64,000 nt of DNA from Amoebophrya sp. A120 (GCA_905178155.1 CAJINV010000018.1:1158609-1222608), one strand, 5' to 3'; shown: positions 43,478 through 55,829, counted from the stretch's first letter. A program made the numbers and translations. Notes: generated by a model not told the origin, from the letters alone.

Positions 43478-46400
43478 TTAAAATTTCTTCCGAAACTCGA
43501 TACCCATGACCTGCTTGCCGACTTCCCCTAGGCCGCACACGCGGCACTTGCGCTTCAGATACATTTTTTTGTAGACCGCGGCGCAGAAGCTACATCGCTC
43601 GTACTGCTCGCCTTCTGGGATGACCGTCAGGGATTCCGCGCAGATTTTTGCGGTCGCCGGATCGACGCGGGTCACGTCGAAAGAGAGTGGGATATCAAAG
43701 TGAAAAAAGCCCCCACCCCATATCAAAACGAAACTTCTGCTGCTGGATTTGCGTACACAAATCAGCTTTGTCTTGCAGTAGAGGACTGCAGGCCCATATC
43801 GTGCCAATATGGAGAAGTTTTGGCCTAGGCGCCTAGCATGGGGCACGCCTATGCTGTAGGACCAACAGCATGACAAACCGCCTGCATAATGGGGCGGCGC
43901 CCATGCCGTTGCTTTCTTGCAAGACAGACACGATTTGTGGCCACAAATCAGCATTACAAATTTTCTGAGACGTTCCTTTTCGATATGCGGAGGGGGGATT
44001 TTTCCTTACGATATGGCAGGGCGTTTGTTCCCCGCTCCTCGGCATTGCGGAGGACCTTTCCAGAGATTGAGCAGAATTATCAAAAGTGGACTACATTTTC
44101 GTTAGTTGTTGCTTTCCGCGTGCGAAAATGTCGCGCACAACTAATTGTTGTAATTTCTTGTTATTTTTCTACGAATAATAAGAAACAAATCTATCAAGTG
44201 GAAAAAAAGGAAAGCTAGTCCTAGTACCCCTCGCGCCTGCTGCACGGTTTTTTCCACGAAGCCCCCGGCCGCGGGATTTATGTTTTTCTGCAGTATTTTG
44301 GTGGCGAAGTGCGCCGAATCGATGAAGTTTTCCGCTTTGAAGGTGGCAGTCATGGCCTGCCTGAGGAAGAGAAACTGGTATGGATTGCAAAAGTGTCTGG
44401 GTCTGGAAACTAAAACTTGTGATGCTGCGTTGGGAATAATGAATGCTCTGTAATGCACAGCCAAGCATGAGAAATATCTGCGCTCTTTTGTGTCGTGTTT
44501 TTCGCATGACAAACTGCGTTTTTGCATGACAGGCATCAAAAGGGTCTCTTCTGGGACACGCATCACAAACTTTTTGGCCATGCCAGACAAGCATGACAAA
44601 TCTCGCAATCTTCGAGACCCAGACATTTTTGCATTTGATAACTGGTGCGGCGGCTCGATGTTTTGTTGCACGACGGTCATCAGGTTTACCAGCTCCACCC
44701 CCCTCTTAACGTCCGTCGTGTCCTTCTTCGCGATCTGCATCATCAACGCCAACACGTAACTGCTCGCGGTCGTAATCAGCTCGGTCAACTCCTTTTCCTC
44801 CTCCGCATTACCCGCCACGGCGAGCGTGATGCAGTGCAGCAATTTCTTAAAGATCGCCAGCGCTTCGTCGAACTTCCCGCTCTGCACCTGCCTGTGCCCC
44901 TCGCGCTTCATTTCCACCAGAGAGGCGTAGCTGTAGAGCAGTCGCTATCAACTGTAAAAATGTCTGGGTCTGGAAGAATTCAACTTGTCATGCTAAATCT
45001 GAATGATGCAAAAATCTGTGTTGCGTGAGTCCCAAAAGCTGTCCACTTTTGACCAAGTTGAGACGGAGTTTCTCATGCAGGAAAGGCATGATAGAGAGCT
45101 CAAAGAATCTGTCATGCTGGGTCTCGCATTCCAGACCTCATGGGTCATGGAAAACCTGCATCACAAGTCGCGCATTCTTCCAGACCCAGACATTTTTACA
45201 TTTGATAGTCGCGGGGAATTGGGGCCGTCCATGAGCAGATGGAGCTGGGAGGGGGTGTTGGGGAGCCCCGGGACGGAGCACTGGGAGCCGAGGAACTGGT
45301 TCTCAAAGTAGGGGAGCAGGGGTTTGGCGTCCACCAGTCCAATTCTTCTGCGAAGGTAGTCGAGGGCGTCGTCGAACTGTCCCGCTATTACCAAATCGAC
45401 GCAAAGCTTTCCTGATGGAGGTGGTTAATTGTGAAAATCAAAGAGTTATTAAAGCTCATACAACTTGAAAGCATGGCAAACATTCGAGATGCACGTTTCA
45501 ACGCAGTTGTGAGTTGTAAAAGTTGATGCATATAGAACATCTAGTTCTAGTCCGCACAATATTATAAGTACTTTGCTTCAGCGCCGCTTGTTGTGGTGAC
45601 TCGCCGGGTATCAAATGCAAAAATGTCTGGGTCTGGAAGAATGGAACTTGTGATGCTGCATTTGGATTCCAAAAAAATCTGTATTGTATGAGTACCAAAG
45701 GGAATGTAATTTTTGCTACCCGGAGAGGGCATTTGTCATGCGGCATAGGCATCAAGAAGCTCTCAAAAAATCTGTGATGCTAGGACATGCATCACAGACA
45801 TCAGGACTCGTGCAAAACGTGCATGACAAGTGTCAGAATCTTCCAGACCCAGACATTTTTACATTTGATACCGGGTGCCAGTGCTGGTTTTTGGGGTTTT
45901 CCAGCGGCGTCTCCTGCTACTGGCTCTATGACAATGTCGTCTGTGGTGGAAAATTTGTTTTGTAGTAGTTCATGACCAATTTAGATAGAATTCATTTTGA
46001 TAGTACTCACAGCAGCTGCTGCATGAACTACTGCTTAGTACACCCGTGAGGAACAATGCAATCAAAAACCAGCGCAAAAAATCCAATTTTTTCTTTACCT
46101 CCAATGTCTTCCCAGCCATCTCCCACGGAATCCAAGTTCGCGTCACCAAACCCGTCGTCATTTACTCCGTCCATGGCGTCCTGGAACGCGTTTGCCGTGG
46201 GGTCCAAATCCTTCACAATGTGCTGCTGTGGCACGTGGTCGGGCACGTTTTCCATCTTCGTGTGCTCGAAGATTTTCTCTTGCGACTGCAGCTGCGGCCA
46301 GTTGACGTCCAGCTGCTCCTTGTGGTTCCATATGCTGTGCAAAACTATCGTACTCGTAGTAATTGCATTTATGCATTTCTTTGTCAAGGCAAACCAGCAC

Positions 46401-49400
46401 TACAAATCTAATTTGTAATGCTGGGCTAATTTGTAATGCAACTTACACTAGTACGATGCTTTTGCATTGCATATTCCGCAACGGGACGGGCGGAATCAGG
46501 AGTTTCGGCGTTTTCACCTTGGTCAGCTATCAAGTGCAAAAATATCTGGGTCTGGAAACTTGTGATGCTGGTTGAGAAAGAGGAGGAAACCTCAGTTGAC
46601 TGCTAAGCATGACAAGTTTTGGAGTTGCTGCAGTCTTGTCTATTCTGCATGACAAAGTGAGCTTCTGCATGAGAGAAAGAAGGTGGGCTTCGGTCACGCG
46701 CATGACAGACTTAAGAGTCATGCTAGCCAAGCATGACAAACCTTGCATCTTTCCAGATCCAGACATATTTGCGATGCATATCAGCAAAAACCGGTCGATC
46801 TTCTCTTTCTCCACGTTAGATTCGAGCGCCTCGGTGAGCTCCGTGAGTCCGTGCGCCTTGGCGGTCAGGTACGCAAGGGGGACCTGATAAATCGATCGAG
46901 GGTGATCATGTTGTCACAGTAATATTTCGAGTTGTACTACACTGCACAGCATCTTTACTTCTGAAAAAAGTCCGGACGACGCTGGAGGTTGCGATCTCTG
47001 CAAAAGAACCAACACAACAGTGGCTGGTGGTGCACACTTTTCAACTTCAACATCTACTCATACAAAGTGCAATTTCCAACATGCTCACCTGTCCCGTTTC
47101 CGCCAACACCTTTACTCGCTCTTCCACGCTTCCCAGCATGAGGGCGTTGTTGAACCTCCGCATGCTGTCCTGTCTCTTTTCCGCGATGGTCAGCATTCGG
47201 CCCAGCTTCAGCAAATTCCCTGTCAGCAAGTAGTGGAAGGAGAGCGCGTCCAAGTTTTTCGTCTTTTGCAGCGACATCTCCAGAATTTCCGCGGAGCCTT
47301 GGCGACTCGCTTCCGTGCCCAACCGCGTCCACACGGTGGCGTCCTGGAGTTCTTGGGCCTGCAAGCAGAAAAATTTGGTGTGGTCGTGTATCTACTTTGA
47401 TGTCTATTGTAAAGTACTAGTTCTGTTTCTCGCCTGAAGATTTTGCAAACATGATGAAATCACTTTGAAATTCAAATTACGGGCCAGAATCGTGATCTTC
47501 TTATGCATGCAGTGGGAGTTAGTAGTTGTTTTAAAAACGGAGCAGGCATATTAAAGCAAAAGCTCCTGTAGTCCGTTTAATATGCTACAAGAAAAATCGA
47601 TCCTCTACCGCCTTCATCGCCTCCGCGATATGGCCGTACTCCAGCGCTATCAAATGCAAATATGTCTGGGCCTGGAAGAATGCCAGCAGGTTTGTCATGC
47701 ATATTTGCATGACCCATGATGCCTGCGTTTCATGGCCTAGCATCACAGATTTTGAGCCGGCTTCCTGATGCCTCTTCCGCATGAGAAATGCCCTCTCCGC
47801 GTTGCACAAACTGGACTCCTCTTGCTTGTCATGCAATACAGATTTTTTAAAAATCCAAAAACAGCATCACAAGTTGCAACCTTCCAGACCCAGACATATT
47901 TGCAATGCATAAGCGCTAGATTGAATCTGGTATGCTGGTCCTCGACGAAATGCAAGGCGACCTCTGGGTAGCCCTTCTTTTTCAAATATGAATTGCAAAT
48001 ATGTCTGGGTCTGGAACGCGACAACTTGTCATGCCAATCCTGAATCATGCAAAAATCTGTGTTGCATAAATGCCAAAGGCTGTCAACTTTTGACCAAGTT
48101 GAGAGGAGGTTTCTCATGCAGGAAAGGCATGGCAGAGATCTAACAGAATGTGTCATGCTAGGTTCTGCATTCCAGACCTCATGGGTCATGTAAAACCTGC
48201 ATGACAAACTTGCATGCCTCCAGACCCAGATATATTTGCAGTGGATATCAAATACCCGATTACCACGTTGCCGCCGAGCCTGCCGTTCTTGATCCACATT
48301 TTCACGTCGTCGAAATTTTTCGACGCCAGAGACAGCTTGAACAGGTACTCCGTGCAATTCAGCCGTTGCTTGTGGACCTGGTAGTGGTAGTAGTCACCAG
48401 TTACGTTCTGGAATTTGTAATGCGGATTTGCTTTCAGAAACAAATTTGTAATGCATGACTGCAGTAGTTACTCACCTCCCCCTTTTCCCGGTCGATGTAA
48501 AACAAGTGCTGTTTGAACACCGCCTGAACATTATCAAAAGGAAAAATGCCCCCTCCCCATAGCGAAACGAAGTTTCTGATGCTGGGTTTCCGTACACAAA
48601 TGCGATCTGTCTTGCAGTAGAGGACTGCAGGCATATGGCAAGCCTGAGCTGCGAGGTTTTGACGTCGGCGCCTAGCATGGCAAGCGTCTTTGCTGTAAGC
48701 CGAGCAGCATCACAAACCGCCTGCATGATGTGGCGGACTCTCTGGGCTTGCCCTCTTACAAGACAGACAGGATTTGTGGTCACAAATCTGCATCACAAAT
48801 TTTCAAACGGATGCGCCTTCACTATGGGGACGGGGTATAGTTTTGCCACGCAATAAATGTAGATCGGGTGCTGCAGGGAATGGATGATCCCCGAGTCCCC
48901 GTTGAGCAGGCAGTATTTGACGTGGGACAGGGTGCTGTAGACGAACACGGAAGTCTTATCCTGAGTAAAAACATCCCCACACCAGAGTCAAGATGGGGAT
49001 TTTGCAACACAAACCTAGAACTTTTGCGGGTCACGCATCACAAGCTGCAGTCCGTAGTGTAGTGCAGGTTCGCAAGGCCAGCTGCGTCAGAAATCCATCT
49101 GCTCATCCTGTTTACAGCATTACAAATTCCAAAACACGACTAAAAATGCCTCTCCTGGCGATGCGCATTACAAATGTTCCTGTCATTGCAAATCTGCATG
49201 ACAACTCTGGTCTGGGGACGTTTTTACTCAGGATAATTCTGCGAGTCCCAGGCGCCGGATTTTATCCGAATGTTTTCGTGCAGAGTGAAAAGCACCTCGA
49301 AGTTTTTGTCGACCAAAACCAAGTTGTGCTTCGAGAACAGGGCGCAGTACTGGAAGTTCGCGGACCAGACCACGTACCGGACCCCGCCGGCGATGGAAAC

Positions 49401-52324
49401 CTCGTTGACCACCTTCCGGGCGACGATGTCGAAGAGCACGGACCGTTCCTCCACCGCGTTTTCGCGCCGGCACTTCAGAATGATCCGGTTCAGACCCCCG
49501 CAGAAGATGTTGTCAATGCAGGAATTCTGTCCGATCGGGTGGTCGAACTTCTTCGTGAGTTCGTTTTGGAAGCTGTAGATCCCGATCGAGGTGCCCGACT
49601 GCTGGAGCACCGCAAACCGGTTGCGCTGGACGAAGCACACCGCGGAGCCGTAGCCGGACAACGGCGGCTGCTCCCCAATGCAGAGATCGTACGACCCCGT
49701 TTCGATCTGGTAGTACACCAAGACCGCGGACCCCTCGGAGGGCGAAAATTGGTTCACCTCCAGGGACTTCAAACCCGACTGCATGGCGTTCGTCGGCCGG
49801 CGCAGCGTGCAAAGAGTTATGAAAGCCTCAGAATGGAAATCCTCAAAGTGGAAATAATTTGTGATGCATGAAATGCACGGCAAAAAAGACTGTATTGCAG
49901 AGGACACAATGGAGACCGACTATTGTCCTGTTAGGGGTTCAGCATTGGGCTGCTGATTAGCACGAGAGAAGGGCACCCCTTTCCCTACCTAGCATGACAG
50001 ACATGCTTTGAGTGCCCGGAAAATTTGTCATGCGCCGACTAGAAATGGCACTTCACCTGGAGTTGTTTTTTTGCATTACAAATTATTTCCACTTTGAGGA
50101 TTTCCAACCTGAGGCTTTCATAAGAGTTTTGGTGAACGTTCGGCCGTCCGGCTGCTCCAAGGGCTCCGCCACCAGGTTCCGCTCCGCGCCGCGGACGTGG
50201 AACAGTGTGTTCTTCGACAAGTCCACCTGCGCCAGCGCCCGCTCGCGATCCAGCTTGAAAACCACCATGCCGCCGTCGTGCCCGACCGCGACCAGTTGGG
50301 AGGTGGGGTGGGTAGCGATGACCTGATACAGCAAGTGTTGAACAAGCACATATATCGATAATTCTATGCCGGTGGTAAAACTTTCTTCATGATCCTAAAT
50401 CCTAAAACCCTAAACTCCAACTGTACTGTGGTGAAAAAAAACACGAAAATATTACAACCTAGTAGAGATGTGATGAAAGTTAAAAATTCAGAGTCTAGAA
50501 ACAAATAACTATCAACCAAAACGGATCTTGGTAAGTACCCAGAATCTGTCCGTCTCGCGGCGGAAGGTGTGAATCTGCGTCCTTTTCGTGCAGTCCCAGA
50601 CCCGTATTGTGCGGTCTTCGGAGTTGGATATGATCAAGTCCTTCCTGGGGTGGAAGCAGACGGAAGACACGTTCGAAAAGTGCCCCTTCAGCGTGTCCAC
50701 CTCCCATGCCTTGGACTCGCTCATCCGCCACAATTTAATCAGCCGATCGTCCGCCCCGGACACGACTAGCGGTAGGGTTGGGTGGAAGCTGGCCCAGTTC
50801 ACCCCGCGGTCGTGTCCTTCTAGCACGTACTTCACCACGGCATCGTACGTGCCGAACAAATCGTTGGCCCCGTTGTTGCCGTTACTCGCGCCGTTCCCGG
50901 AGAAATCGCCCGAGCCAGGCATCATGCCGCTCCCCATGCCGGACCCGCCGCGGCCCTTGTCGCGCAAACCGGAAATGTCCCAAATCCGGATGTATCAAGT
51001 GCAAACATGTCTGGGTCTGGGAGATTGCAAGATTTGTCATGCATATTTTGCATGATCCATAATGCCTGTAATGCATGGCCTACCATCACAGATTTTTAGA
51101 GCGCTTCCTCATGCCTATTCCGCATGACAAATGCCACCTCCGCGGAGCACAAAATTTACTCCTCTTACTGGTTACGCAATACAAAATTTTTTCGAATCCA
51201 GAGACAGCATCACAAGTTTAGAATCTTCCAGACCCAGACATTTTTGCATTTGATAGGATGGACTGGTCTAGGGACGCGGAGCAAACCATGTCCTCTGAGG
51301 GGTGGAATTGCGCGCACATCACGTAGTGGTTGTGGCCCGTGAGGACCGCGATGCAGCCGCGATCTGTTTTTGATATCCGAGATCAGAACAGCATTATTTC
51401 TTCACAATTTATCGTGTTACAAAAGCAAGACGCAGATCATGCTACTTAAATTCGTCTTCTGATGCAAGAATTTTCAAGTATCCAAAGAATTTAATGTACT
51501 TTGCCAATTCCAAATCCGCACGGTCTGGTCGTCGGAGCTCGACAAAATCCAGGGTGCCTCATGGTGAAACTGCACCGTTCGGATGTATATCGACTGTAAA
51601 AGTGTCTGGGTCTGGAAGAATTCAGGTTTGTCATGCTTGTCTGGCATGAAGACTCTTAAATCTGTCACGCACGTTACCCAAGAGCTGCGTTTTTCTGGGA
51701 TGCAGAGACAGTTTGTCATGCAGAATAGGCAACACCTAGTAGCTCAGAAACTTGTCATGCTGAGCCAGAATTTGTAGCCTCATCATGAGACGCCACCCAG
51801 CATCACAAGTTCCCAGACCCAGACATTTTTACATTTGATAATGTAGTCCAGATGCCCTTGCAGCGTAAATATCGCCCTTTTCTGCTTGTAGTTCCACACT
51901 TTTATCTTGTAGTCGTCGCCGCCGGAGCAAAACAGTGGCTGCGAATTGTGAAAGCAAACCCCTCGCACAGGCCCGCCCTCGTGCTCTGGGTTTTTGGTTT
52001 TGTGTATTTGAATATGAAAGATGAGAAAATTATACAAATAGCAATAGGTTATTCGCATTCACCAAAAAATAAATTTTGTCATGATACAGACAGCGCATAC
52101 AATTTTTCACGGTTCACATCATCCGATACGATCGATCAAGTTCCTTTACCTCCCTCAAATTTCTCGATCAAAGTGCCAAATCGGTAGTCCCAGAGTTGGA
52201 TGGTTCCGTTGTGTAAACTCGCTAAGCACCACGACAATTTCGGGTGAAACGAAACGCCCTTCACCCGGTTCGACTTGGTCTCGCACTTGACGAGCATCTT
52301 GTTGTTGACCGCGCCGCCCGACAT
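43478..52324 (-). CDS. COPA: Coatomer subunit alpha (alpha-COP)
   Basis: WD40/alpha-solenoid subunit of the COPI coat for retrograde Golgi-to-ER transport. The start is 52324 ([20 protein letters not shown]). WD repeats: [20 protein letters not shown] and [115 protein letters not shown] second propeller follows (49820-49236), then the solenoid ([60 protein letters not shown]). The C-terminal domain ends in two CxxC pairs ([26 protein letters not shown]) with stop 43478. Thirteen introners and several GT-AG introns interrupt it. The acidic linker ([20 protein letters not shown]) is as in other alpha-COPs. Confidence 0.95.
43694..44013. mobile_element. Introner, family C (320 nt)
   Basis: TGGGA (43689-43693) and TGGCA (44014-44018) flank it, one mismatch. 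Excision joins TNALP to LSFDVTRVD in the COPA C-terminal domain. Confidence 0.9.
44379..44640. mobile_element. Introner, family A (262 nt)
   Basis: ACTGG flanks it at 44374-44378 and 44641-44645. Excision joins EPPHQ to FLFLRQAM. Confidence 0.92.
44946..45207. mobile_element. Introner, family A (262 nt)
   Basis: GTCGC flanks it at 44941-44945 and 45208-45212. Excision joins PNSPR to LLYSYASL. Confidence 0.92.
45609..45870. mobile_element. Introner, family A (262 nt)
   Basis: CCGGG flanks it at 45604-45608 and 45871-45875. Excision joins KPALAP to GESPQQAA. Confidence 0.92.
46331..46473. mobile_element. Introner, family I (143 nt)
   Basis: Ends TATGCTGTGCAAAACTATCG and (rc) TATGCAATGCAAAAGCATCG. 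TTCCA (46326-46330) and TTCCG (46474-46478) flank it. Excision joins IPPVPL to WNHKEQLDV, which alone aligns with COPA. It is the shortest introner in the window and the only member of its family. Confidence 0.88.
46528..46780. mobile_element. Introner, family A (253 nt)
   Basis: TCAGC flanks it at 46523-46527 and 46781-46785. Excision joins IDRFL to [10 protein letters not shown]. Confidence 0.92.
47648..47911. mobile_element. Introner, family A (264 nt)
   Basis: AGCGC flanks it at 47643-47647 and 47912-47916. Excision joins RFNLAL to EYGHIAEA. Confidence 0.92.
47987..48247. mobile_element. Introner, family A (261 nt)
   Basis: TCAAA flanks it at 47982-47986 and 48248-48252. Excision joins VVIGYL to [10 protein letters not shown], a near-invariant COPA motif. 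Confidence 0.93.
48532..48855. mobile_element. Introner, family C (324 nt)
   Basis: AACAT (48527-48531) and AATGT (48856-48860) share three of five bases. The right end is partly decayed (GGACGGGGTATAG). Excision joins HPIYI to QAVFKQHL. Confidence 0.85.
48957..49235. mobile_element. Introner, family B (279 nt)
   Basis: AGTCT (48952-48956) and ATTCT (49236-49240) flank it, one mismatch. Excision joins AWDSQ to KTSVFVYS. Confidence 0.9.
49818..50122. mobile_element. Introner, family D variant (305 nt)
   Basis: AGAGT flanks it at 49813-49817 and 50123-50127. Both ends differ from other D members in a compensating way (TATGAAAGCCTCAGAATGGA on the left, matched on the right), so the inverted repeat is kept. 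Excision joins TFTKT to LCTLRRPT. Confidence 0.92.
50394..50417. repeat. Telomere-like CCCTAAA cluster in a COPA intron
   Basis: Three imperfect units (CCTAAATCCTAAAACCCTAAA) lie in the non-introner intron between the exons ending [12 protein letters not shown] and beginning [13 protein letters not shown]. Confidence 0.7.
50993..51255. mobile_element. Introner, family A (263 nt)
   Basis: GGATG flanks it at 50988-50992 and 51256-51260. Excision joins LDQSI to RIWDISGL, inside a WD repeat. Confidence 0.93.
51588..51840. mobile_element. Introner, family A (253 nt)
   Basis: ATGTA flanks it at 51583-51587 and 51841-51845. Excision joins GHLDY to IRTVQFHH, inside a WD repeat. Confidence 0.93.
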
Positions 52325-53515
52325 TTTTTATTTTTTCGGTTGGTTTCTAGTAAAAATGTCGTGAGCACCAGGAGTGTAATATTTTCAAGTGCGTCCTCGC
52401 CGCTTGTCGCCAGATCTTCGGTGTCGTCCTCGTGCTCCTCGTTAAGGTCGGTCCAAATCACGGCAGCTGGAATAAACCGCAGCAGCTTCTCGCGAACTCA
52501 GGGGCGAGGATTACAGCTGTAGCTGCACCGCGGCAGAGTAGTGTAACGGCCAGATATGGTCATGAGCGGGTCGTGTTTTTTTGATGTTCGGTATAATACT
52601 AGTAGTGGCTTTATTTCTTGGTCAACGAAAATATTTTTTGAAAAAATCCCTTCTAGCAGAGATAATGACGTAGATGTAGACAGGTAGCGTCAAGATGGTG
52701 GTTTGTTTGTTTGTTTGTTTGTTTGTTTGTGGTGGATTCACAACCGGTCTCAAAGTGCCCGCGACCGAGCACCGGGAGGCGGAATCGAAAAACTTACATC
52801 GTTGATCTTTGGCCGTGCCGTGTTGAATGAAACTTCATGGAAAATGTTGTTGTTTCTACAATATCTCGTAGCCTGAAGTAAAAAATTGATGTTGCAAGAG
52901 ATTTATGTAGCAGTCCCAGTATAAGTTGTTGCGATAATTCATCATATGGCGCTTTGTTCTGCGCTCTTGTTGTTTTGCGGTTGTAATTATATCACTACTG
53001 ATTCTGATTCAGAACTTCTTTTTGTGCGAGTACGCCTGGCATGCAGAACGCACTCGTGGATGATCCTTCTATCTGACGAACTTCTTCTTGGGGCAGTTTA
53101 ACACATTCCAGAATGAGCTGGCAGTGCGAGAGAGCAAGGCAGTGGCTTCATCTGCCTCACATACTTACATGTAGGATGCTGAACACCGATACAACAATGC
53201 TAGTTTGCGCAAGTTTATGCACCGGAGCAAGCCCCGGCAGGCGCGTCGTCGAACTCCGATCTTCATGATGGATGATGATAGTTATCGTCGCTTATGGTCG
53301 TATTTTCAGTGCTGACGCTCAGCAACAGAAAGCTATTTTTTCACTTGTATTGTCAACTACATGGTGCAGCTGGAGGTTTCGTCTCTGTCGCCGTAGTTTT
53401 TAACACCAGGGAGGTTTGTAGTACATATTAGAGGCCACTTTAGGTACATAGATTTGTCATGCATAGGCTCCATGTGCCCAGGTGTTCTTTGTATTGCTGC
53501 TGATGCAATACATCA
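52325..53515. other. Intergenic spacer
   Basis: It holds a (GTTT)n microsatellite at 52702-52730, the 5' leader of COPA at its left end, and no supported gene or introner. Short GC-rich frames at 52380-52520 have no recognisable motif. Confidence 0.5.
52702..52730. repeat. (GTTT)n microsatellite
   Basis: About seven tandem GTTT units in the spacer upstream of COPA. Confidence 0.9.
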
Positions 53516-55829
53516 TCACAAGTCCTCATCCTCATCCTCACTTTCCTCCGATAATTCTTCCGTGCGGATCGGCATCGCGTTCACTTTGTGCGCTTTCGCG
53601 ACGAGGTCTTCCGTCAGACTTTCCGTGGCCGTGTCGTGGCACCGGGCCAGCGCCCGCCGCACCTGCGCGTGCGTGTAGTGAAACAAGGGCTCCGGAGGTT
53701 TCAGGCTGTCGCCAAATTTGCCACCGATCAAGTTCGGTTGCTTCCTCATCGAATGCTGGGGTTGTACGGAAGCTCCTCCACTTGTTCCTGCAGCGCTCGA
53801 CAAAATTTGCTGTTTTGCGTTCGCAAACTCGACCAGCTTCATCTTCGTTTGCTGCTCTACGCCGGGCGGCGAGGGGTCGATAGAAGCGTTCGTCTGCTGT
53901 TTCATTTGCGTGTTAGTATTGGTGCCTCCGACGATCAGCCCGGGAACGGGAGCTGCTTTCTATCCTGTGTAAAAACGTCCCCACCCCATAGTCAAGATGG
54001 GGATTTTGCAACACAAACCTAGAAGTTTTGGGACTCACGCATCACAAGTTCCAGTCCGTAGTGTAGTGCAGGCTAGCAAGGACGCACGCATCACAAATCC
54101 ATCTGCTTATCCTGGTTACAGCATTACAAATGCCAAAACACGACTAGAAACGCCTCTCATGGAGATACGCATCACAAATGTTCTTGTCAATGCAAATCTG
54201 CATCACAACTCTGGGGTGGGGACGTTTTTACAAATGGTACTTTCATGGAATTCTTCATGCTCCTTGTATTCGCCGCTCCAGTGGTTCTTGCTCCCCCAGT
54301 ATCAAATGTAAAAATGTCTGGGTCTGGAAGAATGCAACTTGTCATGCTAAATCTGAACCCTGGAACCCTGAGGTGATGTCACTAAGGGAAAATGGAACAA
54401 TCCTCAGTCCGAACGCGTCGAAAAAGAGGGGGCCATAATCCCCTGGGGTTGAGCACGGGGTGGCCCCATGTGGCTGTGATGCAAGATCACCGCCGGGTAG
54501 AGGAGCGGGAGTATCACCTGGAGGAACTCCACAGAACCTCAACCAACCACTGCCCCACGATCACAAATGCAGACCCACCATCGAGAACCGAGGGGGAAGC
54601 AACCCCGAACACCCTTCCCTGCACCCGAATACCGAAGGGGAAGAAGATGCCCAACAGTTCTGAAGCGTGCAAAAATCTGTGTTGCATGATTACCAAAACT
54701 CGTCCAGTTTTGACCAAGTTGAGAGGAAGTTTCTCATGCAGTATAGGCATGGCACGGATCTCACAGAATCTGTCATGCTAGGTCTCGCATTCCAGACCTC
54801 ATGGCTCATGCAAAACGTGCATGACAAGTGTCAGAATCTTCCAGACCCAGACATTTTTACATTTGATACCCAGCGGCCGTGCTCTTCTCGCTTGTGGTCC
54901 CTCGCGCGGAGGAACTTGATGTAGCTCCCGTCTGGAGGTTCTTGATCCCGTCGGCTCCACCCGGAGCTGCTGTACCAGGAGGTTGCTGCATCATCATCCC
55001 CCCTGGAGGACCACGATGAGGAGGGTTGTACGCAAACGCTCCCTATCAAAAGTAAAAGTGTCTGGGTCTGGAAACTTGTGATGCTGGGTGGCGTCTCACG
55101 ATGAGGCTACAAATGCTGGCTCAGCATGACAAGTCTCTGAGCTCCTAGGTGTTGCCTATTCTGCATGACCGACTGCGCTTCTGCATCACAGAAAAACGGA
55201 GCTCTTGGGTAACGTGCATGACAGATTTAGGAGTCATGCCAGACAAGCATGACAAACATCAATTTTTCCAGACCCAGACATTTTTTCATTTGATACTCCC
55301 CCAGCTGCTGCACCTCCACCTCCGACGCCTCCTCGCATTTCCTGTTGCAGTCGCTATCAAATGCAAAAATGTCTGGGTCTGGAAGAATGCAGGAGTTTGT
55401 CATGCAGATTTTGCATGACCCATGAGGTCTGTGATGCATGCCGTAGCATCAGAGATTTTGCGAGGGCTTTCTGATGCTCATACCGCATGAGAAACGCCCT
55501 CTCCGCGTAGCACAAATTGCGCCTGTTTTGCTGTTCATGCAATACAGATTTTATGTAGATTCCAAAAGTAGCATCACAAGTTGGATCCTTCCAGACCCAG
55601 ACATTTTTGCAATCCATAGTCGCTTGTCTTCCGCGGCGGTCGCGCGGATTCGCGTCATCGCCTGGTCCAGTTTCCACTGGACAAAGTAGTCCAGAGAGTC
55701 CAAAATCTCCTCCGAAAGATGCTCGCCGCGGTTTGGGTAGAGGTCTGCGAAGACAGCCCTCTTTTTCGGGAGGGGGGGCGGAGAGTTGTGTGGCCGAGAA
55801 CTGGAAGAGGAGGTGGATGAGGCCATCAT
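53516..55829 (-). CDS. Gly/Ala/Pro-rich protein with acidic C-terminus, unrecognised
   Basis: The start at 55829 reads MMASSTSSSSSRPHNSPPPL then PKKRAVFADLYPNRGEHLSE and LDSLDYFVQWKLDQAMTRIR. After removal of four introners the frame continues DKRLQQEMRGGVGGGGAAAG, GAFAYNPPHRGPPGGMMMQQ, STAAGGARTTGAANTRSMKN, SMKAAPVPGLIVGGTNTNTQ and VEQQTKMKLVEFANAKQQIL. The end has NLIGGKFGDSLKPPEPLFHY, ARCHDTATESLTEDLVAKAH and the tail EELSEESEDEDEDL, stop 53516. Each middle exon is open in more than one frame; the 5-bp-repeat rule alone fixes the frame, and the same frame then runs through all five exons. Ordered segments flank a flexible middle. No function can be assigned. Confidence 0.72.
53961..54239. 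mobile_element. Introner, family B (279 nt)
   Basis: CTTTC flanks it at 53956-53960 and 54240-54244. The right end reads GGTA instead of GATA. Excision joins NSMK to AAPVPGLI. Confidence 0.91.
54300..54868. mobile_element. Introner, family A, enlarged by an internal insertion (569 nt)
   Basis: CCCAG flanks it at 54295-54299 and 54869-54873. The outer parts match ordinary family A copies. At about 54356 the sequence leaves the family pattern and returns at about 54662, so some 311 bases of GC-rich unrelated sequence are carried inside. Excision joins TAAG to GARTTGAA. Confidence 0.9.
54356..54661. other. Foreign insertion inside a family A introner
   Basis: Bounded by TCTGAA on both sides (54350-54355 and 54656-54661 approximately), a probable 6-bp duplication. 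GC-rich, without terminal inverted repeats or shared introner words, and without an obvious gene. It interrupts the family A segment AAATCTGAATGATGCAAAAA. Confidence 0.7.
55044..55295. mobile_element. Introner, family A (252 nt)
   Basis: CTCCC flanks it at 55039-55043 and 55296-55300. Excision joins GAAAGG to AFAYNPP. The interior is close to the copies at 22167-22422 and 51588-51840. Confidence 0.92.
55355..55618. mobile_element. Introner, family A (264 nt)
   Basis: GTCGC flanks it at 55350-55354 and 55619-55623. Excision joins EDKRL to QQEMRGG. Confidence 0.92.

Noticed and set aside
48993..49871. 292-codon plus-strand frame
   Set aside because: Antisense to the COPA second-propeller exon and to two introners; the minus strand has the conserved protein.
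54356..54661. Insertion inside an introner as a new exon
   Set aside because: With the 5-bp rule the flanking exons join in frame without it, and its frames show no continuity with them.
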